Shown here: piece by piece, positions 8,012 through 17,502 of the stretch
Layout of the letters: the number at the start of each line of letters is the position of its first letter
Numbering within the stretch: the first letter of the stretch is position 1
Source of the DNA: Acidocella sp.
GTDB lineage: Bacteria; Pseudomonadota; Alphaproteobacteria; Acetobacterales; Acetobacteraceae
Reading direction: 5' to 3'
Assembly: GCA_031291755.1 (NCBI GenBank)
Contig: JARLIK010000014.1
Span: 62,001 to 126,000, forward strand
DNA: 64,000 nucleotides
Position numbers and translations under genes: made by a program
The notes under the pieces: model-generated
Seen by the model: the letters and a program-made list of their open reading frames with translations, nothing else
Database searches by the model: none
What the model was told of the DNA's origin: nothing

Positions 8012-9325
8012 ATGACCACTCGTCTCCGCCAATTCGCCTTCCGCTTCGGCCCGAGCCTTATCTTAGTCCTGGGCTTCGCAGCCCTGGCCCTGCTGCGCCA
8101 TGCCAATCTCGAACTCTACTACCAATTCCAGCAATGGACCGACCATTCCGCTGATTACACCCCCTTCGTCGATATGCAGGCGATTCTGCAAGCGGAAGCT
8201 TGCTGGCAACAGGGGGTTAATGTCTATGTTGCCAACGCGTGCATGGGCGGCGGATATTTTAACTATTCGCCGTTTCTGCTCTGGCTGGTTCACCTGCCCC
8301 TCAGCGGGGCTGACACCACCCCAGCCGCGTTGCTCACTGACTTTTTGTTGATTGCCAGCCTCAGCCTGCTGCCACCAGCAAAAAGCGAAACGGAATCTGC
8401 GTTCCGGCTCATCGTCATCGTATCACCAGCCACATTATATGCCTTGGAGCGCGCTAATCTCGATGTCACCATCTTCGCCTTCAGCGTGCTGGCCTGCTAC
8501 CTGCTGGGCAAAAAGCCACTCCTGCGCGTCGCCGGCTATGCGCTGATCGTGCTGCTCGCGCTGGCGAAATTCTACCCTGTGTTTGCGCTGGTCAGCATCA
8601 TCCGCGAGCGCCGGAGGGTGTTCCTCCTCACGGCAGCGGGCTGCCTCATCACTTTGCTGCTGGGCTTCTTCGCCTTCAAATCACAAACCATCAGCGCCAT
8701 ATCCATCATCCCCATCGGCTGGCCGTTTGACGGCCAATTCGGCTCCGCCAATATTCCATATGGCATCCGCGTCTTGCGTGCCCCCGGTGATTTTTTTGGT
8801 GGCATGCGGGTCTTTCATTACGACTTCACCTGGTTCGACTTTGGCGTATTCACGGTTCTGCGTCTCATCGCGCTGATCATTTTCATCACCTCAATCCGGC
8901 ACTACCGCCACAATGTGCCGGCCATTCAAAACCCTGCCATGACCCTGTTCACGGTTGGTGGGGCCATCATCATAGGCTGCTTTTTTACCGCCCAAAGCGG
9001 CAACTACCGCGAGATATTTTTGATCTTCACGCTGCCCGCCCTGTGGCTGATCGCCAAGACCAGCCCGCCGGTGGCCCAGGCACACTTGGCGCTGCTCATC
9101 ATCGGCGTTGTTTTTACCGTCTGGCAGCCGTTCCTGAATGGCGTCCTGTTTGCCTTTCTCGGCCTGTTCGTCAGTTTTCCGGCGCTCAACTTTCCGAAAT
9201 TCATTTTCTGGCTGTTTCGCGAATTGCTGTTCTGGTGGATCATGATCCAGTTCGCCGCCATTTTGGCCGCCGCCGCCCTGCCCCAGTTGGCACGGTTTTA
9301 CCGCCCGGCAGCAGCCCAAACTTGA
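8012..9325 (+). CDS. Polytopic membrane protein, probable GT87/DUF2029 glycosyltransferase
   Basis: A 437-residue protein with about ten hydrophobic spans. It has an early extracytoplasmic loop containing acidic residues (YYQFQQWTDHSADYTPFVDMQAI) and a later RANLDVTIFAF segment, the layout of GT-C enzymes such as the alpha-(1->2) mannosyltransferase-like DUF2029 group. These use polyprenyl-phosphate sugars on the outer face of the inner membrane. Family assignment is from overall pattern, not a diagnostic motif. It starts 66 bases from the divergent FkbM gene and is followed by rfbH on the same strand. Confidence 0.6.
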   Translation: MTTRLRQFAFRFGPSLILVLGFAALALLRHANLELYYQFQQWTDHSADYTPFVDMQAILQAEACWQQGVNVYVANACMGGGYFNYSPFLLWLVHLPLSGADTTPAALLTDFLLIASLSLLPPAKSETESAFRLIVIVSPATLYALERANLDVTIFAFSVLACYLLGKKPLLRVAGYALIVLLALAKFYPVFALVSIIRERRRVFLLTAAGCLITLLLGFFAFKSQTISAISIIPIGWPFDGQFGSANIPYGIRVLRAPGDFFGGMRVFHYDFTWFDFGVFTVLRLIALIIFITSIRHYRHNVPAIQNPAMTLFTVGGAIIIGCFFTAQSGNYREIFLIFTLPALWLIAKTSPPVAQAHLALLIIGVVFTVWQPFLNGVLFAFLGLFVSFPALNFPKFIFWLFRELLFWWIMIQFAAILAAAALPQLARFYRPAAAQT

Positions 9326-9376
9326 ACCCGCGCGGCTGGCCATAGTATGCATGGGCCCCGCTCCGGAGCCCACCCG

Positions 9377-10708
9377 ATGAACGACGCCCCCGATACCACC
9401 AACGAAGCCGCCCTGGTAAAGGCCGAGATCTTCCGGCTGGTGGAGCGTTATGCGCATCTCGCCCACGCCCCCAAGCCATTCAACCCGGCCAGTTCGCCAG
9501 TGCCGGTCAACGGCAAGGTGTATGGCGCGGCGGAGATGGTTTCATTGGTCGATTCCGCCTTGGAGTTCTGGCTCACCACCGGGCGCTTCAATGACGAATT
9601 TGAGGCGAGGCTGGCCCAGGTCACCGGCGGGCGCTATGTGCTCACCACCAATTCCGGCTCGTCGGCCAATCTGCTGGCTATCTCGGCCCTGACCAGCCAT
9701 CTTCTGGAAAACCCCCTGGCGCCTGGCGACGAGGTCATCACCTGCGCCACCGGCTTTCCCACCACCATTAACCCGATTTTGCAGAATAATCTGGTGCCGG
9801 TGTTCGTGGATGTGCAATTCCCCACCTACAATATCCAGGCTGAACTGATCGAGGCCGCCATTACGCCCCGCACCCGCGCCATCGCGCTGGCGCACACTTT
9901 GGGCAACCCGTTTGACCTGGGTGCGGTCATGGCAGTCGCCGCAAAACATAATTTGAAGGTGATGGAAGATTGCTGTGACGCCTTGGGCGCTACCTATAAC
10001 GGCACCAAGGTCGGCAATTTCGGCGACATCGCCACCTTAAGCTTCTACCCGGCCCACCACATCACCACCGGCGAGGGCGGTGCTGTATTCATGCGTGATA
10101 GCCTGCTGAAACGCGCCACCGAATCAATCCGCGACTGGGGGCGTGATTGTTATTGCGCGCCGGGATTTGATAACACCTGCAAAAAACGTTTCGGCTGGCA
10201 ACTGGGCGGATTACCATTTGGGTACGATCATAAATTCACCTACAGCCACCTCGGCTACAACCTCAAAATGACCGACATGCAAGCCGCCATCGGGGTTGCG
10301 CAACTAGACCGTCTCGAAGGTTTCATCGCCGCCCGCAAACATAATTTCGCCGCCCTGCAGCAGGGCCTCGCCCGCTTTGCCGAGCATTTAATTTTGCCCG
10401 AAGCCACCCCGAACGCCGACCCTTCCTGGTTCGGCTTCCCGCTCACGGTGCGCCCCGCAGCGCCCTTCAGCCGCGATGCGCTGGTGGCGCATTTGCACAA
10501 AGCCCGCATCGCCACCCGCTATTTGTTCGGCGGCAATCTCATCCACCAGCCCTACATGGCAGGCCGCAATTTCCGCGTTTCAGGCGCCACCCCGAATGCT
10601 GATTTGGTGATGACCAATTCCTTCTGGGTCGGGGTATACCCGGCACTCGGTGCCGAACATATTGCCTATATGCTGGAGAGTTTCGAGAGCTTCTTCAGGG
10701 CGCTGTAA
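9377..10708 (+). CDS. rfbH: CDP-4-dehydro-6-deoxyglucose 3-dehydrase (RfbH/E1 type)
   Basis: A 443-residue DegT/DnrJ/EryC1-fold enzyme. The usual PLP-binding lysine is replaced by histidine ([14 protein letters not shown]), the hallmark of the PMP-dependent 3-dehydrases. The four cysteines follow the C-x57-C-x-C-x7-C spacing of the [2Fe-2S] site of E1: the second Cys of EDCCD, then CYC and the Cys of NTCKK. Together these make the assignment firm. The enzyme removes the C3 hydroxyl of CDP-4-keto-6-deoxyglucose on the way to 3,6-dideoxyhexoses of lipopolysaccharide. An ATG at 9347 lies upstream, but GGAG eight bases before 9377 favours the latter. The earlier pathway genes rfbF and rfbG are not in this window. 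Confidence 0.92.
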   Translation: MNDAPDTTNEAALVKAEIFRLVERYAHLAHAPKPFNPASSPVPVNGKVYGAAEMVSLVDSALEFWLTTGRFNDEFEARLAQVTGGRYVLTTNSGSSANLLAISALTSHLLENPLAPGDEVITCATGFPTTINPILQNNLVPVFVDVQFPTYNIQAELIEAAITPRTRAIALAHTLGNPFDLGAVMAVAAKHNLKVMEDCCDALGATYNGTKVGNFGDIATLSFYPAHHITTGEGGAVFMRDSLLKRATESIRDWGRDCYCAPGFDNTCKKRFGWQLGGLPFGYDHKFTYSHLGYNLKMTDMQAAIGVAQLDRLEGFIAARKHNFAALQQGLARFAEHLILPEATPNADPSWFGFPLTVRPAAPFSRDALVAHLHKARIATRYLFGGNLIHQPYMAGRNFRVSGATPNADLVMTNSFWVGVYPALGAEHIAYMLESFESFFRAL

Positions 10709-11738
10709 CAGCCACCATCCGCAAATCCGCATCCAGCTTACCCGCCGCCAGCAGCGCCTTCACGGTGCCAGTGCGTTTGTAACGAATCCCGTTGAAGTCA
10801 TCGGCGCTGAGCCCCGCCGCCATGAATGATTGATACAACTCCTCCGCCCCCCGCTTTACATCCCATTCCGGCTGAAACCCCGGCAGCGCCTTGGCGATTT
10901 TATCGAAATTCACCCGGTATGACCGCTTATCCGGCCCGGCGCCCTCGGCGATTTGCAGCTGGCAGCCCGGCACAGTGGCCGCCACCGCCTCAGCGATTTC
11001 CAACACTCTATAATTCTGGCTGGTCCGCCCGACATTGAATGCCTGCCCTCGCACCACCGCCGCATCGGCCGCCAATGCTGCGATAAATGCCGCCGAAATA
11101 TCACGGATATGCACAATCGGCCGCCACGGCGTGCCATCGGACTGCAAAACAATCAGCCCCGTCGTCACCGCGCAGGCCACCAGATTATTCAGCACAATAT
11201 CCAACCGCAACCGGGGCGAAACCCCATAAGCTGTAGCGGGGCGCAAAAACACCGGACAAAACGCATCATCCGCCAGTTCTGCAATATCCCGCTCGGCCCA
11301 TACTTTCGACTGCCCATAGGCCGTCACCGGGTTCAGCGCCCCGGTCTCATCCACCATGCCTTCACCGGCCGCGCCATAATTGCTGCATGAGGATGCCAGC
11401 AAATACCGCCCCACCCCAGCCTGCTTGGCCACCCGCGCCAGATGCACCGAGCCCTCATGGTTGATTGCGTAGGTCACCGCCGGGTTCAAATCGCTCACCG
11501 GGTCGTTGGACAATGCGGCCAAATGCACCACCGCCTCCACCCCGGCCAAATCCGCCGCGGTCACATCCCGCACATCCTTGGTCAGGTCCGGCACATCGGC
11601 CAACGCGCCCGCCGCCGCATAGGTGCAGCCGGCGTAGTAATCGGCATCCAGCCCCAGCACCTCATGCCCTGCCTGCAACAGCATCGGCACCATCACCGCA
11701 CCAATGTACCCGCGATGCCCCGTCACCAAAACCTTCAT
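10695..11738 (-). CDS. NAD-dependent sugar epimerase/dehydratase (SDR)
   Basis: A 347-residue extended SDR. The cofactor motif is TGHRGYIG at residues 6-13; the ASSCSNYG segment and catalytic YxxxK (YGQSK) follow at about 112-145, and the RPATAYG substrate-side motif near 170. I start it at the ATG at 11738 (MKVLVTG), because the upstream frame extension has no family character. Its last 14 bases overlap the end of the convergent rfbH gene. With rfbH beside it, it may act on a nucleotide sugar of the same 3,6-dideoxyhexose pathway, but UDP-glucose-4-epimerase-like activity is equally possible. Confidence 0.82.
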   Translation of the reverse strand: MKVLVTGHRGYIGAVMVPMLLQAGHEVLGLDADYYAGCTYAAAGALADVPDLTKDVRDVTAADLAGVEAVVHLAALSNDPVSDLNPAVTYAINHEGSVHLARVAKQAGVGRYLLASSCSNYGAAGEGMVDETGALNPVTAYGQSKVWAERDIAELADDAFCPVFLRPATAYGVSPRLRLDIVLNNLVACAVTTGLIVLQSDGTPWRPIVHIRDISAAFIAALAADAAVVRGQAFNVGRTSQNYRVLEIAEAVAATVPGCQLQIAEGAGPDKRSYRVNFDKIAKALPGFQPEWDVKRGAEELYQSFMAAGLSADDFNGIRYKRTGTVKALLAAGKLDADLRMVAVTAP

Positions 11739-11808
11739 GCACAGTCCCCAAACGCCACCAATTTGCGTCCAGATAATCTGCGCCCGAGAAAAAAGCGAAC
11801 CGCGCGGC

Positions 11809-13632
11809 TTATTCCGCCGCCAGCATCGTCCTTGGCCTGGCCTCAACCCCGTCTTCGGTTTTGAACTGCGCGATGATGTTGGCCAAATCCCGCGCCTCCG
11901 CCGCCAGCCCATGTGAAGCGGCGGTGGATTGCTCGACCATCGCGGCATTCTGCTGTGTCACCTGGTCCATCTGGTTGATGGCGGTATTCACCTGCCCCAG
12001 CGCGCTCGATTGCTCCTTCGCCGCCGCCGCAATTTCACTGACAATCCGGCTGATCTGCGCCACCTGCCCCACCATCCGCGTCAATGCCTTGCCGGTATCA
12101 CCCACCAGTTTCACGCCAATTTCCACCTGCTCGCCGGAGGTAGAAATCAGCTGCTTGATCTCCTTGGCGGCATCCGCCGAGCGTTGCGCCAGCGCCCGCA
12201 CTTCGGTTGCCACCACCGCGAAACCGCGCCCCGCATCACCAGCGCGCGCCGCCTCCACCCCGGCATTCAGCGCCAGCAAATTGGTCTGAAACGCAATCTC
12301 GTCGATCACCCCAATAATATTTTCAATCTGGCGCGACGAGGATTCAATTCCCCCCATCGCCTCAACCGTGGCCTTCACGGTTACGCTTGAGTGCTCGGTA
12401 TCGCTTTTGGCTTTACCCACAATCTCATTGGCCTCATCCGCCGAGGCCGCGGTGCGCCGCACGGTCGCGGTGATTTCATCGAGCGCCGCTGCCGTTTGTT
12501 CCAAAGTTGCCGCCTGCTGCTCGGTCCGGCGCGACAGATCATCCGACGCATGGGTCAGTTCATTGGCACTTGCGGTCACAGCTTGCGTGCTGCGCACCAC
12601 CGCCCGCATGGTCTGCATCAACTGGTCGATCGCCTGATTAAAATCCATCCGCAGTTTTTTATAGTCGGCCGGAAACCATTCCTGCAGGCGGAACGTCAAC
12701 TCACCTTTGGTCACCTTATCCAGCCCGGTCGTCATGGCATTCACCACGGCATCAAGCTGCTTCATGGCATCCTCACGCGCCGCCTCGTTACGCTTGCGCT
12801 CATATTCAGCACTCGCCCGTTCCACCTCCTGCTCCTCGCGCATCCGCTGATGGCCAAGGATCGAATCCCGGAACGATGACGTCGCCAGCGCCATTTCGCC
12901 AATCTCATCGTGCCGCGCCATGAACGGCACCGCCAACTCCAGATGCCCCTGCGCCAGCGTCCCCATATAGGCCGCCAGCGTTTTGATCGGCGCCACGACT
13001 TTACGCCGCACCAAAAACAGGCCCGCCAACACAATGAAAATCACCACGCCCAGTACACTCATCATTAGAATATTATAAAACTGCAACTGCGCCGCTGCCT
13101 GCGCCTCATTGGCGTCATCCGCCGCCGTCGCCTTCGCCACAATATCGTTGATCAACGCCCGGTGCGCCCGATAAATCTCGCCTAATTTGCTCATGGATTG
13201 CGCAATCGCCGGCTGATTATTCTGCGCGATCGCCGGCAGCACCACGTCATTCAACTGCTGCCAGAATTGCTGCACGTCGGCATCCGACGTCTGAGTCAAT
13301 TCCACCCGCAAATCCTCGGGTAAATCCGCGCTCTGCCAATAGGTTTTTCGGTCGTTATATTGCGCCTGCAAATCCGCCAGTGATTTTTTATAATCCGCCA
13401 CATCCGCTGGATTCTGAGCCGCCAAATTGGCGTCGAGATACGCCTCGATCACATATTCCGGCGGCGGCAGAATATCCCCCAGCAAATCCTTGCCTGCCGC
13501 GATATGCTCATACAACGGCCCGGTGATTTCCAGGTTGCGCAGCGCCAGACTGCTGATCCCCACAATGCTCAAAACCCCCAGGCAGGTTACAACACCAAAC
13601 AGCAAGATGGAGCGGGAAATTGTAAAGCGCAT
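11809..13632 (-). CDS. Methyl-accepting chemotaxis protein
   Basis: A 607-residue transmembrane chemoreceptor: first membrane span at about 7-28, a helical periplasmic sensor of about 155 residues, second span at about 190-210, a HAMP domain, and a long coiled-coil signalling domain. The conserved hairpin tip lies around [23 protein letters not shown]. It would relay ligand or redox signals to CheA/CheW, none of which are in this window. No C-terminal CheR-docking pentapeptide is seen. The ATG at 13632 has GAGGA five bases upstream; a TTG at 13644 is less likely. Its promoter lies in the region shared with the Rieske oxygenase gene. Confidence 0.93.
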   Translation of the reverse strand: MRFTISRSILLFGVVTCLGVLSIVGISSLALRNLEITGPLYEHIAAGKDLLGDILPPPEYVIEAYLDANLAAQNPADVADYKKSLADLQAQYNDRKTYWQSADLPEDLRVELTQTSDADVQQFWQQLNDVVLPAIAQNNQPAIAQSMSKLGEIYRAHRALINDIVAKATAADDANEAQAAAQLQFYNILMMSVLGVVIFIVLAGLFLVRRKVVAPIKTLAAYMGTLAQGHLELAVPFMARHDEIGEMALATSSFRDSILGHQRMREEQEVERASAEYERKRNEAAREDAMKQLDAVVNAMTTGLDKVTKGELTFRLQEWFPADYKKLRMDFNQAIDQLMQTMRAVVRSTQAVTASANELTHASDDLSRRTEQQAATLEQTAAALDEITATVRRTAASADEANEIVGKAKSDTEHSSVTVKATVEAMGGIESSSRQIENIIGVIDEIAFQTNLLALNAGVEAARAGDAGRGFAVVATEVRALAQRSADAAKEIKQLISTSGEQVEIGVKLVGDTGKALTRMVGQVAQISRIVSEIAAAAKEQSSALGQVNTAINQMDQVTQQNAAMVEQSTAASHGLAAEARDLANIIAQFKTEDGVEARPRTMLAAE

Positions 13633-13722
13633 CGGCGTCCTCAATCATTACGGAATGTGCTATCCCTGCCGCAAAATAATCAACAGCCGCTTAACGAACC
13701 CCGCCAAGCGGCTCAGCCGGAT

Positions 13723-13736
13723 TTGATTTAAATCAA
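13723..13736. promoter_or_regulatory. Perfect FNR/FixK-type box
   Basis: The sequence TTGATTTAAATCAA is an exact TTGAT-N4-ATCAA palindrome, the consensus of FNR/Anr/FixK regulators. Its centre (13729.5) is 41.5 bases upstream of 13771, where a start of transcription would be placed by the -10-like TATTAT at 13758-13763. That is the standard geometry of an FNR-activated class II promoter, directed rightwards to the Rieske gene. Regulation of the leftward chemoreceptor gene by the same box is possible. Confidence 0.7.
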
Positions 13737-13757
13737 GGCAGCCGATGTTTTTAAGAA

Positions 13758-13763
13758 TATTAT
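13758..13763 (+). promoter_or_regulatory. Probable -10 element for the Rieske oxygenase gene
   Basis: TATTAT lies in a short AT-rich stretch, 22 bases after the FNR-type box and seven bases before the palindrome at 13771. TATAAC at 13761-13766 is an alternative hexamer. No good -35 hexamer is present, as expected if an activator bound at -41.5 replaces it. Confidence 0.45.
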
Positions 13764-13770
13764 AACAAAA

Positions 13771-13785
13771 GTTCGTCAAACGAAC
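13771..13785. promoter_or_regulatory. Palindromic operator candidate (GntR/FadR-type)
   Basis: GTTCGT-CAA-ACGAAC is a perfect inverted repeat. Its core fits the TNGTNNNACNA operator pattern of FadR/VanR-subfamily GntR regulators. It sits at about +1 to +15 of the inferred transcript, where a repressor would block the start. VanR-type regulators are known to control Rieske demethylase genes; no such regulator is encoded in this window. Confidence 0.5.
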
Positions 13786-13820
13786 GAATTTCTGACACCA
13801 TAAACCACAAGGGAAATACC

Positions 13821-15104
13821 ATGCTCTCCAAGGAACAAAATGAATTCGTGACGCAAACCGGCCCCGGCACGCCGATGGGTGAATTATTCCGCCGCTACTG
13901 GATACCGGCCCTGCTGGCTGAAGAGCTGCCGGAGAATGATTGCGCACCGGTGCGGGTGAAACTGCTCTCCGAGCGGCTGGTGGCGATCCGCGACACGCAA
14001 GGCAAAACCGGCCTGATTGATGAATTTTGCCCGCACCGCGGGGCTTCATTATGGTTTGGCCGGGTGGAAGAGTGCGGCGTGCGCTGCCCCTACCACGGCT
14101 GGAAGTTCGGCGTGGATGGCCAATGCATTGATGTCCCCTCGGAGCCCGAGGAGAGCGGCTTTCGCGCCAAAATCAAACTCAAAAACTACCCGCTGGTGCT
14201 GCGCGGCGGCGTCTATTGGACCTATATGGGCCCGCTAGAAGACCAGCCGCCCCTGCCGGAATGGGAGTTCGCCATGGTGCCGGAGGGCCATGCGTTCATC
14301 TCCAAGCGGTTGCAGGAGTGCAATTATTTGCAAGCCATGGAAGGCGGCATCGACAGCTCGCACGTCTCCTTCCTGCATAGCGGTGACCTCAACCGCGACC
14401 CGCTCTTCAAAGGGGCCGCCGGCAACGAGCACCAGTTGGACTACAAGGTGTTCTTTGAAGTGGTGGACCACGCCAACGGGCTTTACATCGGCGCCCGCCG
14501 CAATGCCGCCCATGACAAATACTACTGGCGCATCACACCCTGGGTAATGCCGAGCTTCACCATGGTCGCCCCGCGCGGCGACCACCCGGTGCATGGGCAT
14601 TTCTGGATTCCCAATGACGATGAAAACTGCACCGCCTGGTCTTACGATTACAAACCAGAACGCAAGCTCTACCCCGCCGAAATTGCCGCGATGAAGGACG
14701 GCAAGGGCGTACACGCCAAAACCATCCCCGGCACCTACCGCCCGGTTGCCAACAAGGACAATGACTACCTGATGGACCGCGACGCCCAACGCGCTGGGCT
14801 GACCTATAGCGGCATCGAGGGCATCGCCATCCAGGATGGCTCGTTGCAGGAGAGCATGGGGCCGGTGGTGGACCGCACCAAGGAGAACCTCACCACCTGC
14901 GACAACGGCATCATCATGGCACGGCTGAAACTCATCCGCGCCGCCAAGGCGCTGCGGGACAAAGGCACGCTACCACCAGGCCGCCTGCCGGAAGCCCAGC
15001 ATGTGCGCTCGGCTGCCATATTGCTGGACCCAACAACCCACTTCGCGCAGGACGCCGAGACGCATTTCAAAGCCCGCACGCTTGAGCCGCATTCTTCAGT
15101 CTGA
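13821..15104 (+). CDS. Rieske non-haem iron oxygenase, alpha subunit
   Basis: A 427-residue aromatic ring-hydroxylating oxygenase. The Rieske cluster ligands are C70-x-H72 and C89-x2-H92 (16 residues between the pairs). The mononuclear iron site is D178-x2-H181-x4-H186 in the segment EGGIDSSHVSFLH. Length and domain order resemble single-component alpha subunits of the phthalate 4,5-dioxygenase/phenoxybenzoate dioxygenase/VanA group, which take electrons from a separate reductase. No reductase gene is adjacent. An AAGGGA precedes the ATG. The promoter holds an FNR-type box and a palindromic operator. An aromatic acid or ether is a reasonable guess for the substrate. Confidence 0.9.
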   Translation: MLSKEQNEFVTQTGPGTPMGELFRRYWIPALLAEELPENDCAPVRVKLLSERLVAIRDTQGKTGLIDEFCPHRGASLWFGRVEECGVRCPYHGWKFGVDGQCIDVPSEPEESGFRAKIKLKNYPLVLRGGVYWTYMGPLEDQPPLPEWEFAMVPEGHAFISKRLQECNYLQAMEGGIDSSHVSFLHSGDLNRDPLFKGAAGNEHQLDYKVFFEVVDHANGLYIGARRNAAHDKYYWRITPWVMPSFTMVAPRGDHPVHGHFWIPNDDENCTAWSYDYKPERKLYPAEIAAMKDGKGVHAKTIPGTYRPVANKDNDYLMDRDAQRAGLTYSGIEGIAIQDGSLQESMGPVVDRTKENLTTCDNGIIMARLKLIRAAKALRDKGTLPPGRLPEAQHVRSAAILLDPTTHFAQDAETHFKARTLEPHSSV

Positions 15105-15127
15105 CGTCCTTGCCGTCTCATAAATCA

Positions 15128-15162
15128 CTGGCTCATCCCGCGCGGGGTGAGCCAGTTTTTTT
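15128..15162 (+). terminator. Intrinsic terminator after the Rieske gene
   Basis: CTGGCTCA (15128-15135) pairs with TGAGCCAG (15148-15155); the inner bases TCCC and GGGG extend the stem to 12 pairs with a four-base loop, followed by seven T residues. It begins 24 bases after the stop codon at 15104. Confidence 0.92.
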
Positions 15163-15275
15163 ATACGCGGCTGCCCTCCGCCGCCCCTGGCTGACGGCGG
15201 CGGATAAATCTGGAACACTGGCCTGCACCCATATCCAGGCATTGCATGACCACAGCCTTCCACGGACGATTATAA

Positions 15276-16118
15276 GTGCCCACCAGCATGATTCTGCTGG
15301 TGCTGCTGGCAGCCTTGCTGCACGCCTGCTGGAATGCGGTGGTGAAATCCAGCCCGGACAAGTTTCTCGACATCGTGCTGGTCACCGCCAGTGCGGCGCT
15401 AATCTCGGCGGTAACTTTGGTGTTTTTACCACTACCGGCGCTGGCGAGCCTGCCGTACGTGGCTACCTCGGTGCTGAGCCATGTGGTGTATTTCGCGATG
15501 GTCGGCGCGGTGTACCGCCTCGGGGATATGAGCCACGCCTACCCCATCATGCGCGGCGCCCCACCGTTGATCGTGGCATTGCTCAGCGTCCCGCTGCTGG
15601 GCGAGGCGCTCTCGGCCAGCGAATGGGCCGGGGTTTTGCTGATTTCCGGCAGCATCCTCAGCCTGCTGGTGGCGGCGCGGTGGCGCGGCAATGTCTCCGC
15701 CAGTTCCACCATACTGGCCCTGCTCAATGCCGGGGTGATCGTTTGCTACACATTGGTGGACGGCACCGGCGTACGGCTCTCCGGCCAGCCGGTTGCCTAC
15801 ACCATGTGGATGTATGTGCTGACCGGACCACTGATTTTGGCCTGGGCGCTGAAATACCGCCGCGGCCGGGTACTGCCGCATTTTCGCGCCCGCTGGCCAT
15901 TGGGGTTACTCGGCGGCGCCTGCACCCTGGCCGCCTATATTTTAATTCTATTCGCCATGACCCGCGCCCCCATCGCCATGGTGGCCGCATTACGAGAATC
16001 CGCCATCATCTTCGGCACCATCATTTCGGTCCTGGTCCTAAAAGAACGCGCCGGCCTAAGCCGCACAATAGCCGCCGCAACCATTATGCTGGGGATTGTG
16101 GTTATTAAGCTGGGGTAG
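15276..16118 (+). CDS. EamA-family (DMT superfamily) transporter
   Basis: A 280-residue protein with ten hydrophobic segments arranged as two five-helix EamA repeats. Typical motifs are LLHACWNAVVKSS in helix 1, YPIMRGAPPLIVAL in the first repeat, and the final APIAMVAALRESAIIFGTIISVLVLKER. Such proteins export or import small metabolites such as amino acids. The start is taken as GTG at 15276; ATG at 15288 is four codons in and has no better ribosome-binding site. It follows the terminator of the Rieske gene, so it is probably transcribed separately. Confidence 0.88.
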   Translation: MPTSMILLVLLAALLHACWNAVVKSSPDKFLDIVLVTASAALISAVTLVFLPLPALASLPYVATSVLSHVVYFAMVGAVYRLGDMSHAYPIMRGAPPLIVALLSVPLLGEALSASEWAGVLLISGSILSLLVAARWRGNVSASSTILALLNAGVIVCYTLVDGTGVRLSGQPVAYTMWMYVLTGPLILAWALKYRRGRVLPHFRARWPLGLLGGACTLAAYILILFAMTRAPIAMVAALRESAIIFGTIISVLVLKERAGLSRTIAAATIMLGIVVIKLG

Positions 16119-16135
16119 GGCTTTGGTGTTGCGAT

Positions 16136-16363
16136 GGTGGGATACGCTACGCTAACCCAGCGTCCCGGAAGCAGAATTTGCCAGGCTATTGATTGTAGGG
16201 TGGGTTAGCGTAGCGTAACCCACCGCTGAAAGGAGCGCTTTGTCATTGGCTTGATACCGTTCCACCCTATGTTGCCCACCACGCCGATGATGGGTCACGC
16301 TGCGCTAACCCACCCTACGCTTCCTAGGCATTGTAGGGCGGATGAGCAACGCGTAATCCGCCA
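16136..16363. repeat. Cluster of four related palindromic repeats
   Basis: Four related units fill this gene-free stretch: 16136-16162, 16195-16224, 16286-16320 and 16332-16363. The second has the core GGGTTAGCG-TAGCG-TAACCC, a near-perfect palindrome. Units one and three are in the opposite orientation, and unit four is diverged (GGCGGATGAGCAACGCGTAATCCGCC type). These look like short dispersed repeats of the kind seen in many proteobacterial genomes, often beside transferred genes. No reading frame of note lies here. Confidence 0.75.
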
Positions 16364-16382
16364 TTCTTCTTGGGGTCAGACG

Positions 16383-17308
16383 TTATTCAAAAAACTCTTC
16401 ATCAATTTTTTTGAAATAAATCGTTTCCTCGATCCGGCAACCAACGTTATGGCGGATCATCAGCTTCGTCAGTTGATCACCATCAACAAGCACAATTCTT
16501 TTACTCAAAAATTCTGCAGTTTCCCGTGCTGATGAAGAAAACATTGATGTCGTTACGAAAAGACCTTTTGATGCTTTATGGCGGTCCAGACTACCAAAAA
16601 AATCCCTAATTGCACCCGAACCAATATTATTTCCGATCGCATAACGCTTTGCTTGAATATAAACACGGTCTAGCCCCAACGCATCCTGATCAATAACGCC
16701 GTCAACGCCATCATCGCCACTGCGGCCCAAAGCCCGGCCAGCTTCAGCTACCGAGCCGCCAAAACCCATGCCCAACAACAAATTTACAATAAGCCTTTCA
16801 AAAAAATCTGGTGGTGCCGCAAGTATGCGTTCCAAAAGCTCCTGCGCTAAGGAAGCATTAATTTTGTGATGGGCGGCCCGCATAATTTCGTCTGGTGTGG
16901 CTTCATGTTTATCAACCGAAATATCATTACTTTTAGCAGTGCTATTGACGATATTCCCATCCGTATCGGATTTCTCTACAAAATTCCTGAATTCTTCGAA
17001 TTGCTTCAAATAGCCATTATTTATTGCCTTGGGCTTTGATTCAGAACTTTTTGTCCCCGTGACGTGATTTTGAAATGTCCCCGGCGAGTGAGCTCAATGA
17101 GTCCAGCTTTACCTAAGTATGTCTTGGCCCAATGAACCCGATTAGCGAATAATGTCTGTTTACCCGACGGAAGCAGTATCGCACGATCTTCGGATGACAA
17201 ACCCAACTGATCTGCCAGAATTTCAACGACATCAGATATTCTAACTTCCCCCGACGATGCTGAGGTCAGCACGGCGAGCATAAGGGATTGATAATCGGGA
17301 ATGGCCAT
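16383..17308 (-). pseudogene. mrr: mrr-type restriction endonuclease broken by a frameshift
   Basis: Two adjacent frames together make one Mrr protein. The first (17308-17021, 95 residues) is the winged-helix Mrr N-domain (AIPDYQSLMLAVL, then LGLSSEDRAILLPSGKQTLFANRVHWAKTYL). The second (to 16383) holds the Mrr nuclease domain with DDGVDGVIDQDALGLDRVYIQAKRY, the D...QxK catalytic pattern. The join fails: the first frame ends VLNQSPRQ-stop, while the -1 frame reads SKPKAINNGYLKQFEEFRNF, which is the normal continuation. Restoring one A in the short AA run after CCC (near 17035) would fuse them. The gene is AT-rich compared with its neighbours, so it was probably acquired. It is likely inactive unless the base is a sequencing error. 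Confidence 0.85.
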
Positions 17309-17402
17309 GACCCAAGGTTAGCCAACTCAGCAAAATCTGCAATGCTGACGACACAGGGTCGAAAGCAGACCAAAAAAGTGTGAGACGCCGCCCTTCCTTC
17401 TA

Positions 17403-17464
17403 GTCATTCCCGCGAAAGCGGGAACCTCCCAATTTGAGAAGGTTCCCGCTTTCGCGGGAATGAC
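17403..17464. repeat. Perfect 24-base inverted repeat
   Basis: The arms at 17403-17426 and 17441-17464 are exact reverse complements, starting GTCATTCCCGCG and containing the core CCCGC-GAAA-GCGGG; 14 bases separate them. Each arm is nearly palindromic itself, as in REP-type elements. A single copy of the same family occurs at 40120-40145. It lies between the broken mrr gene and the M32 carboxypeptidase gene. Confidence 0.85.
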
Positions 17465-17502
17465 GGGGGGTTGTTTGATTGTAAGCCATGCACCCCCCAC
17501 CC

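Noticed and set aside
15110-16108. A 332-residue frame overlapping the EamA gene
   Set aside because: It lies in another frame of the same strand, starts across the terminator, and is rich in R, P, H and G. The EamA frame has ten proper helices.
16383-17308. Programmed frameshifting in mrr
   Set aside because: No heptanucleotide slippery site or following pseudoknot is evident, and mrr genes are normally a single frame; decay or a read error is simpler.
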